Source: an uncultured Planctomycetaceae bacterium
GTDB taxonomy: Bacteria; Planctomycetota; Planctomycetia; Planctomycetales; Planctomycetaceae
Assembly: GCA_903898975.1 (NCBI GenBank)
Contig: CAIUHT010000796.1
Location: forward strand, 1 to 5,286
Length of the DNA stretch: 5,286 nt
Reading direction: 5' to 3'
A program made the translations under genes and the position numbers. This document shows, in pieces, positions 1-5,286 of this stretch. Under the pieces are notes generated by a model. It saw only the letters and a program-made list of their open reading frames with translations, searched no databases and was not told the DNA's origin. Each line of letters opens with the position of its first letter. The first letter of the stretch is position 1.

Positions 1-1364
1 AACTTCGTCAGCCCCATCGGCATCATCGACGGGCCCTCGCTCTCCTCTTCGATCTCGGCGGTCGGAATCACCACCAGTTGCCCCTGCGAATCCCGCACGC
101 GCACCCGCGTCTCGTCCCGGTCGACCACCACTCCCGACAGAACCTTCCCCGATTCCAGTTCGAACACCCGCGTGACGTACTGCTCCTTCACCGCGAGGTT
201 CGGATTCAAAATCGAGTTCGCCACGTAATCGACCGGCGAAGAGCCCCCCACCGCGCTCAGCTCGGGCCCCACCTGGCCCCCCGCCCGACTCACGCTGTGG
301 CACCGCATGCAGCTCAAATCGACCCGCCGGAAAATCTCTTCCCCCCGCGCGGGGTCGCCGTGCGTTGTCACATCGGCGACGATCTTCGCAATCTCCTCCG
401 GCGTGGGCGGGGGAGCGTCCGCCGCAATCCCCGCCGCCGTGCTCAGCACGTTCGACAGCTCGGCGTCGCTCCGGCCAATCGCGTACATCGACCGCAGGGC
501 CCGCTTCGCCACATCGACCGGCAGCTGGACCGCTCCCAGCGCCTTGGCCAGTTCCGCCGATCCCTCCTTGCGGTTGAAGAACGCCGCCAGCAGGGGGGTG
601 GGGTTGTCTGCCGCACCCGCCGAGGCCAGCACGCGGGCCCCCCACTCGGCCGCCACGGGCAGGTCGAACTCGGTCAGTCCCGCCACTGCCTGCATCCGCA
701 GCGGCAGCCCGTCGGTCCCCGCCGCCAGTTGCTCGAGCACCTTCCGCGACTCGGGCTGCCGCAGCGCGACCAGCGCCCCAATCGCTCCCTGCCGCACCTC
801 CGCCGTCCCCTGGGCATCGAGCGCCAGCCGGCCCAGCACCGGGGCCGCCTCGGTCACCCCGCACGCCCCCACCAGCTTCAACGCCGCCAGGCGCTGTGCC
901 GGGTCGGGCTCTGCCATCAGCCCCGTCACTCCCCGCAGGTCGCCCGCTGGTTTCAGCTTCCGCGTCGCCGCCGCCTCCGCCAGCCCCTGCAGGGCCTTCA
1001 GCCGGACCGCCGCCGGCATCGCCCCCGGCTCCAGCACCTTGTCGAGCACCACCCGCAGGTCGTGTTCGTTCCCCCGGGTGCAGATCATCTCGACCACCGC
1101 TGGCTGGCGATCGGCCGGCAGTTTCCCGCTGCGGTACAGCTTCAGCAGGGGCCCCACTGCCGACGGAGGCTCATCGCCCCACACCGGCGCCGCCAGCACC
1201 AGCAGCCCCGCCAGCGTGCAGGCCCCCAACCAAACCCGACCCCGCCTCACCCAATCCAGCCGCACCCAATCCAGCCACGCCGCACCCCGCAACCCACAAG
1301 GTCGCCCCGTGCGCACACTGCACCCCCGCCCCAGTTCACCCGCAGCACTTCCGTAGCCCGTCAT
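1..1364 (-). CDS. Secreted HEAT-repeat mono-heme cytochrome c, PVC (Pirellula/Verrucomicrobium) type; 3' end outside the window
   Basis: The minus-strand frame is open from an ATG at 1364 to the left edge (454 codons, no stop). Residues about 41-63 form a signal peptide: Arg-rich start (RRGR), hydrophobic core, probable cleavage near PVWG/DEPP. Residues about 70-315 are Ala/Leu-rich helical pairs typical of HEAT/ARM-like repeats. Residues about 325-454 are a cytochrome c domain: GEEIFRRVDLSCMRCHSV carries the heme-attachment motif CMRCH (352-356; His356 proximal ligand), followed by VGPEL, the family-typical SILNPNLAVKEQYV stretch and MMPMGL, whose Met is the likely distal ligand. Only the final helix should be missing. 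The role is probably electron transfer outside the cytoplasm; donor and acceptor are unknown. The ATG is supported by GGAGAG eight bases upstream, but it puts about 40 residues before the signal peptide. A GTG at 1250 would give a standard signal peptide but lacks a clear ribosome binding site. The domain is normally fused to a propeller protein such as the gene at 1629-4391. Confidence 0.88.
   Translation of the reverse strand, partial: MTGYGSAAGELGRGCSVRTGRPCGLRGAAWLDWVRLDWVRRGRVWLGACTLAGLLVLAAPVWGDEPPSAVGPLLKLYRSGKLPADRQPAVVEMICTRGNEHDLRVVLDKVLEPGAMPAAVRLKALQGLAEAAATRKLKPAGDLRGVTGLMAEPDPAQRLAALKLVGACGVTEAAPVLGRLALDAQGTAEVRQGAIGALVALRQPESRKVLEQLAAGTDGLPLRMQAVAGLTEFDLPVAAEWGARVLASAGAADNPTPLLAAFFNRKEGSAELAKALGAVQLPVDVAKRALRSMYAIGRSDAELSNVLSTAAGIAADAPPPTPEEIAKIVADVTTHGDPARGEEIFRRVDLSCMRCHSVSRAGGQVGPELSAVGGSSPVDYVANSILNPNLAVKEQYVTRVFELESGKVLSGVVVDRDETRVRVRDSQGQLVVIPTAEIEEESEGPSMMPMGLTK
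1249..1278. repeat. Two-copy 15-bp tandem duplication in the cytochrome leader
   Basis: The unit CACCCAATCCAGCCG (plus strand) at 1249-1263 is repeated at 1264-1278 with one change in the last base. On the coding strand it adds five residues, so LDWVR appears twice (residues 31-35 and 36-40) just before the Arg-rich start of the signal peptide. It looks like replication slippage. It falls in the N-terminal stretch whose translation is uncertain, and the second copy ends next to the alternative GTG start at 1250. Confidence 0.85.
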
Positions 1365-1372
1365 GGCACTCG

Positions 1373-1378
1373 CTCTCC
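1373..1378 (-). promoter_or_regulatory. Ribosome binding site of the cytochrome gene
   Basis: The minus strand reads GGAGAG, eight bases before the ATG at 1364. This is the best Shine-Dalgarno match near any candidate start of this gene, and it is why the ATG is preferred over the internal GTG codons at 1265 and 1250. The propeller gene upstream has the same eight-base spacing. Confidence 0.65.
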
Positions 1379-1435
1379 ACTCGCCCCAACTCGCATTCCC
1401 ATCCACACGCGCGCGACGCACACGCCGCACCCACA

Positions 1436-1465
1436 CCTGCCTCACTCACGCCTGCCTCAATCACA
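1436..1465. repeat. 15-bp tandem repeat upstream of the cytochrome gene
   Basis: CCTGCCTCACTCACG (1436-1450) is followed directly by CCTGCCTCAATCACA (1451-1465), 13 of 15 bases identical on the plus strand. A weaker third unit may continue leftward. On the minus strand the units read as G-rich GTGAGTGAGGCAGG-like blocks 70-100 bases before the ATG. Function unknown: it could be slippage in a biased spacer or a binding site in the 5' leader. Confidence 0.6.
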
Positions 1466-1547
1466 CCAGCCGCAGTCGCCCCCACCGGCTCGGTTCGCCA
1501 GATTCGTCCCGGTCAGCCGGTCGCGGGCCCTGCCCGCCCCACCCTGC

Positions 1548-1589
1548 AAAACAGAGCCGCAGACAGGCTTCCGCCTCCCTGCGGCTCTG
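1548..1589 (-). terminator. Intrinsic terminator after the propeller gene
   Basis: A perfect 11-bp inverted repeat pairs CTGCGGCTCTG (1579-1589, plus strand) with CAGAGCCGCAG (1552-1562). The 16-base loop holds a further 4-bp AGGC/GCCT stem with a GGAA tetraloop, so the minus-strand RNA folds into one long hairpin. Four U residues follow (AAAA at 1548-1551 on the plus strand). There is no T run on the other side, so it is directional and serves minus-strand transcription. It begins about 40 bases after the propeller stop. A second small hairpin (GCGGGC/GCCCGC, 1523-1537) follows. It implies that the cytochrome gene has its own promoter or depends on read-through. Confidence 0.85.
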
Positions 1590-1628
1590 GTGACACCGCT
1601 CTGCTCCGCCGACTCAGCCGGCCCGGGG

Positions 1629-4391
1629 TTACTTCCCGGCCGCCTGGATCCGCCGATCCAGCGTCTTGTTCGTTTCCGACAAGACATGCTTGATGAACTG
1701 ATCATCGGGCTTCAGCAGCGCCTCGACCACAATCTCGGCGGCCCGGGCCGCCTGCGGACCGTGGAAGTAGCTCAGCCCCCAGATCGCCATCAGCCGCACG
1801 CGCGGATGGTCGTCATTGATCTGCTGCTGCAGCATCTCGAGCGTGTCGGGAATCCGGTCCCGCCACGCCACCAGCACCCGCGTCGCCGCCGCCCGCGCCC
1901 GGAAGTCGGGTGACTTCAGAACCGTTCGCAGCAGGTCCAGGTTCACCACGTTGTGGCTCTGGTGCAGCCACAGCCCCTCCAGCCGATGGTGCTCGTACTC
2001 GGCTTCCTTCGGGTCCAGTCCCGCCAGCCAGGGCTTCAGCGCCGCCAGCACGTCCGCCGTCGGTCGCCCCGACAGCTCAATCCGGGCCCGCGACCGCACC
2101 CGGTCTTCGCCCGATTTCAGCAGGTTCAGCAAGGCGGGAATCGGTTCCCCCGCCACCGCCACCGGCTTCACCAGGTCACGCGTCGCGTGCCGCACGCGGT
2201 ACACCCGCCCATGCGTCTGGTCGCGACTTGGGTCCCGCAGGTTGTGCTGCATGTGCCCGATGATCGGGTTCTGCCAGTCCACAAAGTACACCGCGCCGTC
2301 CGGCCCCACCTCAATGTCGGCCGGGCGGAAGTTCGGGTCGCTCGAAGAGAGCATCGGCTCCTGCTCCACCGCCCCGAAGCTCGACCCCTGGTCCTCGAAC
2401 TTGTACCGCAGGATCCCCTGGAACCCAATCACGTTCAGCACCAGCACGTTCCCCTGGTACTCCTCGGGGAAGTGCGCTGTCGACAGCACCTCCGTCCCCG
2501 CACACGGACGCGTCCGCTGCTTATAGACCTGCGGCGGTCCCGCGTGCTTGTGCGGAAAGTCGAGATCGCCCGAGAACAGCACCGCGTGGTACGGCTGCGC
2601 CCCGGTCCCGTCCCACACCACATCCTGGCCCCACCGGTCAAAAATGTGCCCGTGCGGGTTCGCGAATCCGAACGACACGTAGACGTCAATCTTCTGCGCC
2701 CGCGGCTCGTACCGGAACACCGCCCCGTTCGCCACCCGCCGCGGAGCCCCCCACGGCGTTTCGATCTGGCTGTGATGGAACGTCCCCTCCTGGAAGTACA
2801 ACGCACCCCCCGGGTCGAGCGCGAAACTGTTCGCCGTGTGGTGCGTGTCGGCTGTGTCCAGCCCGTGCACCACCCGCTCCTTGATGTCGTACTTGTCGTC
2901 GCCGTTCGTGTCCTTCAGGAACAGCAGGTCGGGCCCCTGCGAGACCAGCACCCCGTTCCCCCAGAACTCGAACCCGGTCGGGTTGTGCAGATCGCCCGCG
3001 AATGTCGTGCACTTGTCGGCCCGGCCATCCCCGTCGCTGTCGGTCAGGATCAGCAGCTTGTCATCCATCTTTTCGGTCGGCTTCCAGTGCGGATACGTCC
3101 GCCACACCGCCACCCACAGCCGCCCCTTCGTGTCGAACGCCATCTGCACCGGGTTCACCAGCTCGGGGAACATCGATTCGTCGGCGAACAGCTCGACCTT
3201 CAGCCCCTCGGCCACCGTCATCTTCCCCAGCGCCTCTTCCCCCGTCAGGAAGAGGTGCTTGCCCCCCTCCAGCGTCCCCGGCTTGTTGCTGATCACCGGG
3301 ATCAGCTCGGGCAGGTTGCCATCGACCGCCGGGGCCGGCTTCCCGGCCGCCACCGCCCACACCACCCGGTCGTGGTTGCTCACCAGCGTGTCCAGCACCT
3401 CCAGCTCGCGCTGCGCGACCGAGTAGTTCGACAACCCGTTGCCATAACCCCCCGGCCCTTCCGAGAACTTCAGAAACGCCCGGTCCCCGTAGGTCGAATA
3501 CCCGTCGGTCACCCGGTACCGGTTGAACCAGTAGAAGTTGCGGTTCACCACCGCCTTGCGAATCGCCTCGAGAGCCTCGGCACTCCGCTTCAGCAGCGGT
3601 CCCTTCGGGAACAGCCCCTGCTCGGCGGCCGCCGCAATCGCTTCATCTCCCTGCCGGTTCTGGTGAATGCCGTTGATCGTCAGCGCCTGCTCCCGCGTCC
3701 GCTCACCCAGCACCGCTCCGAACAGGTCGACATACGGGACACCGTTCGCCGCCGCCACCTCGGCCAGTACGCCCGCGTACTTCTTGATCCGCTGGTTCGT
3801 CTCGAGCACCGCCTGCGGCGCGGGGAGGTTCGGGTCAAGAATCGTCTCGACTCCCACGGGCGAGAACAGCACCAGCTGGGGGGCCGACTTCCCGTTGTAC
3901 TTCTGCGCCAGGGTGTGCTTCACAAACTCGTCGGCGTTCTTGCGGAACGCCTCGAGCCCCGCGTCACCGGCGAACGACTCGTTGTAACCGAAGAAGGCGA
4001 ACACCACGTCCGCCCTGGTGTTGGTCAGCTCGAGGCGGTTCTCCCGCACCTTGCCTTCATCGCGGGGCGACAGCTTGCCCGGCTGGGGGACTCCCGACTT
4101 CCCCGACAGCCACTCGTCGTGCGAACCGAACGACATCGACCGCAGCCGGTGGTTGGCGTTCTTGTACCCGTCGATTTCATCGCCCGAGTACGCCAGGTTG
4201 CGGAACACGAGTTCATACTCGGGGAACCGCGAATGCAGGCGGGCTTCGAGCGCCCCAATGTGCTGCATCCGTTCGGCCATCCCCCCGCCGACGATGCAGA
4301 TGTGGTCGCCCTTGTTGAGCTGCAACTCGGCTGCCGCCGCACCCAGGGGCCACACCAGGCCCGCCCATAACACCAGCCAGAACCGGTTCAT
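1629..4391 (-). CDS. Secreted SGNH-like / PVC-type beta-propeller dehydrogenase-domain protein with HEAT repeats, no heme domain
   Basis: 920 residues. The start at 4391 is chosen because MNRFWLVLWAGLVWPLGAAAA is a clear signal peptide (cleavage near residue 21) and AGAGGGA lies eight bases upstream; an in-frame ATG at 4478 would only add a charged 29-residue leader. Residues about 25-270 are an SGNH/GDSL-hydrolase-like fold: ICIVGGGMAERMQH (block I), RNLAYSGDE (II), FFGYNES (III, Asn137) and NGIHQN (V, His243). Residues about 390-735 are the PVC 'membrane-bound dehydrogenase' propeller, with GLKVELFADE, NPVQMAFDTKGRLWVAVW, HNPTGFEFW, DTHHTANSFALDPGGALYF, FGFANPHGH and RPADIEVGPDGAVYFVDWQNPIIGHMQHNLRDPSRD. 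Two Asp-rich loops, DSDGDGRAD (451-459) and DTNGDDKYD (494-502), resemble calcium sites. Residues about 750-905 are HEAT-like helices. There is no CxxCH motif, although relatives usually end in a heme c domain; that part is encoded by the next gene (1-1364). The enzymatic substrate is unknown; an exported oxidation or carbohydrate-related role is inferred. Confidence 0.9.
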   Translation of the reverse strand: MNRFWLVLWAGLVWPLGAAAAELQLNKGDHICIVGGGMAERMQHIGALEARLHSRFPEYELVFRNLAYSGDEIDGYKNANHRLRSMSFGSHDEWLSGKSGVPQPGKLSPRDEGKVRENRLELTNTRADVVFAFFGYNESFAGDAGLEAFRKNADEFVKHTLAQKYNGKSAPQLVLFSPVGVETILDPNLPAPQAVLETNQRIKKYAGVLAEVAAANGVPYVDLFGAVLGERTREQALTINGIHQNRQGDEAIAAAAEQGLFPKGPLLKRSAEALEAIRKAVVNRNFYWFNRYRVTDGYSTYGDRAFLKFSEGPGGYGNGLSNYSVAQRELEVLDTLVSNHDRVVWAVAAGKPAPAVDGNLPELIPVISNKPGTLEGGKHLFLTGEEALGKMTVAEGLKVELFADESMFPELVNPVQMAFDTKGRLWVAVWRTYPHWKPTEKMDDKLLILTDSDGDGRADKCTTFAGDLHNPTGFEFWGNGVLVSQGPDLLFLKDTNGDDKYDIKERVVHGLDTADTHHTANSFALDPGGALYFQEGTFHHSQIETPWGAPRRVANGAVFRYEPRAQKIDVYVSFGFANPHGHIFDRWGQDVVWDGTGAQPYHAVLFSGDLDFPHKHAGPPQVYKQRTRPCAGTEVLSTAHFPEEYQGNVLVLNVIGFQGILRYKFEDQGSSFGAVEQEPMLSSSDPNFRPADIEVGPDGAVYFVDWQNPIIGHMQHNLRDPSRDQTHGRVYRVRHATRDLVKPVAVAGEPIPALLNLLKSGEDRVRSRARIELSGRPTADVLAALKPWLAGLDPKEAEYEHHRLEGLWLHQSHNVVNLDLLRTVLKSPDFRARAAATRVLVAWRDRIPDTLEMLQQQINDDHPRVRLMAIWGLSYFHGPQAARAAEIVVEALLKPDDQFIKHVLSETNKTLDRRIQAAGK

Positions 4392-4399
4392 CACATTCG

Positions 4400-4406
4400 T
4401 CCCTCT
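4400..4406 (-). promoter_or_regulatory. Ribosome binding site of the propeller gene
   Basis: The minus strand reads AGAGGGA eight bases before the ATG at 4391. It decides the start in favour of the signal-peptide methionine over the in-frame ATG at 4478. Confidence 0.65.
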
Positions 4407-4627
4407 GCGGGCAAACCGCGGGCGATCAACGCGTCTCGCCCCGGTCCACCGTGTGGTCGTTCGCACGTCAACCAGCATTGTTTCTCACTCCGCCCCCCAT
4501 CGCAAGGCAGCCCGCCGGCACACCCCGGCAGCCCCTCACCCCCGGCCAGCAACCAACCGCCAGCTTCAGTTGCTCGATGCAAGGGCGCGGGCCACTCCGC
4601 ACCCCGCTCACGTCACCACGCCGCTGT

Positions 4628-4698
4628 GTCAAAGCGACATCGGAGTCAAAGCGCGATCGGGGCCGACGGCGCAATCTGGTCCAACAGCGCGATCGGGG
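4628..4698. repeat. Four degenerate 17-19 bp tandem units with a GCGCGATCGG core
   Basis: On the plus strand, GTCAAAGCGACATCGGA (4628-4644) and GTCAAAGCGCGATCGGG (4645-4661) differ at only three positions. A weaker unit follows (4662-4679, ending GCGCAATCTGG), then a fourth (4680-4698) with AGCGCGATCGGGG. The 14-mer AGCGCGATCGGGGC occurs exactly at 4650-4663 and 4686-4699. The core contains the palindrome CGATCG. The array starts about 30 bases after the DUF447 stop and lies 237 bases or more before the propeller start, so it could be an operator array or simply slippage-derived spacer. Confidence 0.75.
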
Positions 4699-4731
4699 CG
4701 CGCGGCGACGCGTGGCCCGGCCTGCGACCGT

Positions 4732-5286
4732 TCACACCTCCGGGGTGGTGTCGTCGGCGTGTTCCTCGGGCAGGTGACCGCCGGCCGAGACATACGCCCA
4801 CAGCAGGTCGAACGCCTCCTGTTCGCGCGGCCCGGCGGTTTTCTCCACTGTCACCCGCAGCCGTTCGTACTCGCTCAGCACCGGCTCGACCCCGGTCAGG
4901 TGCAGCCGGGTCGCCAGGATCGCCGCCTCAATCACGGCATGCTTCGCCCGGTTGAAGCCCCAGAAGTCGCGGAGCGACTCGGCGTGCAGCACCCGCACGC
5001 GAATCTCGGCACGGGGCTGACGTTCGTCAAACTGCTCGACTTCGAACTCATAACACCGGCAGGCATCCTGCAGCACCACGCCATCGATCACCGCCGCCGG
5101 GCGGACCGTGGGGAAGGGAGGCCCCAGTCGGCCAACCGCCCCCTGGGCCAGCAGCAGCACGTCATCGACCACATGCAGCACCCCCTGGGGATGATGTTTG
5201 AGGTTGCGAAACGTGGTGGACGTCTGAAACGGGCGCAAGAGGAACTCCGTGAGGTCCGGGTTCACCACCGGCCCCATGGGTGCCAT
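4732..5286 (-). CDS. DUF447 family protein (probable flavin-binding, H4MPT-linked C1 metabolism); N-terminus outside the window
   Basis: 184 residues are visible up to the TGA at 4734-4732. Motifs match the DUF447 family as I know it: MAPMGPVV (1-8), LLRPFQTSTTFRNL (16-29; the Ser/Thr cluster fits a split-barrel flavin phosphate site), VLHVVDDVLLLAQGAVG (36-52), VLQDACRCYEFEVEQFDERQPRAEI (71-95), LRDFWGFNRAKHAVIEAAILATRLHL (105-130) and RLRVTVEKTAGPREQEAFDLL (142-162). The protein has no signal peptide and should be cytoplasmic. Family members usually have about 15-20 further N-terminal residues (a first beta strand), so the ATG at the very edge (5286) is probably an internal Met and the true start lies upstream. 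In planctomycetes and methylotrophs, DUF447 genes accompany tetrahydromethanopterin/methanofuran-dependent formaldehyde oxidation genes. The exact reaction is not established. The C-terminal tail after 166 is short, polar and variable. No partner gene is visible in the window. Confidence 0.85.
   Translation of the reverse strand: MAPMGPVVNPDLTEFLLRPFQTSTTFRNLKHHPQGVLHVVDDVLLLAQGAVGRLGPPFPTVRPAAVIDGVVLQDACRCYEFEVEQFDERQPRAEIRVRVLHAESLRDFWGFNRAKHAVIEAAILATRLHLTGVEPVLSEYERLRVTVEKTAGPREQEAFDLLWAYVSAGGHLPEEHADDTTPEV

Larger units (their letters stand above)
1365..1628. other. Gap between propeller and cytochrome genes
   Basis: This 264-base stretch carries the terminator, the second GC hairpin, the 15-bp repeats and the cytochrome ribosome binding site. 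I find no convincing gene on either strand. The propeller gene's frame runs into a second stop, TGA, at 1616-1614, and a third follows further on, so reading through one stop would not join the two proteins, although the ATG at 1364 happens to be in the same frame (267 bases apart). The plus strand is strongly C-rich. A promoter for the cytochrome gene would be expected here, but I see no clear -35/-10 pair. Confidence 0.7.
4392..4731. other. Gene-free stretch between the DUF447 and propeller genes
   Basis: 340 bases without a convincing gene. From right to left it holds 33 bases of DUF447 3' flank without a T-tailed hairpin, the tandem repeats at 4628-4698, a TTGACA hexamer on the minus strand (4632-4627) and the propeller ribosome binding site. 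A second -35-like TTGACG lies at 4471-4466. Neither hexamer has a recognisable -10 box at 16-18 bases: after TTGACA the expected position reads GAGCGG. The propeller promoter probably lies here but cannot be fixed by eye. Short open frames on both strands lack ribosome sites and family resemblance. Confidence 0.6.

Noticed and set aside
1213..1224. A lipobox-like LGAC near the cytochrome signal peptide
   Set aside because: The hydrophobic core follows the Cys instead of preceding it, so it cannot be a normal lipoprotein signal. The Arg pair also does not match a Tat motif.
1365..1631. The propeller and cytochrome as one gene broken by a single stop (the ATG at 1364 is in the same frame as the TAA)
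   Set aside because: A second in-frame TGA at 1616-1614, another further on, an intrinsic terminator, and a new ribosome site and signal peptide all argue for two genes.
1457..1705. An 82-residue minus-strand frame overlapping the propeller 3' end and the gap
   Set aside because: It overlaps the propeller gene out of frame, runs straight through the terminator hairpin and resembles nothing I know.
78..1913. A 611-codon open frame on the plus strand
   Set aside because: It is Arg/Pro/His/Gln-rich low-complexity translation that runs across the cytochrome gene, the terminator and the propeller 3' end. It has no domain, so it is a composition artefact.
1953..4370. An 805-codon open frame on the plus strand opposite the propeller gene
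   Set aside because: It is the antisense shadow of a G/C-ending-codon gene: Arg/His/Pro/Val-rich, with no recognisable domain. The minus strand there encodes a clear family protein.
4391..4582. Small minus-strand frames (63 and 68 residues) before the propeller gene
   Set aside because: They have no ribosome site and no domain, lie in the expected promoter and leader region, and are Gly/Arg-rich as random G+C-rich DNA would be.
4604..4632. A sigma-70-type promoter from TTGACA on the minus strand
   Set aside because: The -35 hexamer is perfect, but the -10 position reads GAGCGG and no T/A-rich box is nearby. It is kept only as a remark in the intergenic entry.

Overview
The window looks like a piece of a Planctomycetota chromosome (phylum confident, genus not determinable). 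It is very G+C-rich. All three genes I can support lie on the minus strand, with G/C-ending codons (CTG, GTG, GCG, GAC). Two of them belong to the large secreted propeller/HEAT/cytochrome families that are a hallmark of Planctomycetes and Verrucomicrobia. The third is a DUF447 protein, a family of archaea, methylotrophs and planctomycetes linked to tetrahydromethanopterin C1 metabolism. Family names come from recognising sequence motifs; no database search was possible.

Layout, read in the direction of transcription (right to left). (1) 5286-4732: DUF447 protein, almost complete, with its extreme N-terminus beyond the right edge. (2) 4731-4392: a 340-base gene-free stretch holding four degenerate 17-19 bp tandem units just behind the DUF447 stop, a TTGACA hexamer without a matching -10 box, and a good ribosome binding site for the next gene. 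(3) 4391-1629: a 920-residue exported protein built as signal peptide, SGNH-hydrolase-like module, PVC-type beta-propeller 'dehydrogenase' domain and HEAT-like repeats. (4) 1628-1365: a 264-base gap with a strong intrinsic terminator, a second small hairpin, 15-bp tandem repeats and a ribosome binding site. (5) 1364-1: a second exported protein with HEAT-like helices and a single-heme cytochrome c domain (CMRCH). Its last few dozen residues lie beyond the left edge. This last frame is open for 454 codons and has no stop in the window.

Genes (3) and (5) together reproduce the domain order usually found in one polypeptide in this family: propeller, HEAT, then C-terminal heme c. Here the chain is divided in two. 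Each half has its own signal peptide and Shine-Dalgarno site, and a terminator stands between them. The likely picture is a periplasmic/paryphoplasmic redox or carbohydrate-related pair, in which the propeller protein meets its substrate and the cytochrome subunit takes the electrons. That partnership is inferred from family architecture and adjacency only. The DUF447 gene is probably a separate unit. The split architecture, the apparently inactive SGNH module and the two sets of short tandem repeats are the points most worth checking. I see no mobile element, CRISPR array, tRNA or rRNA.
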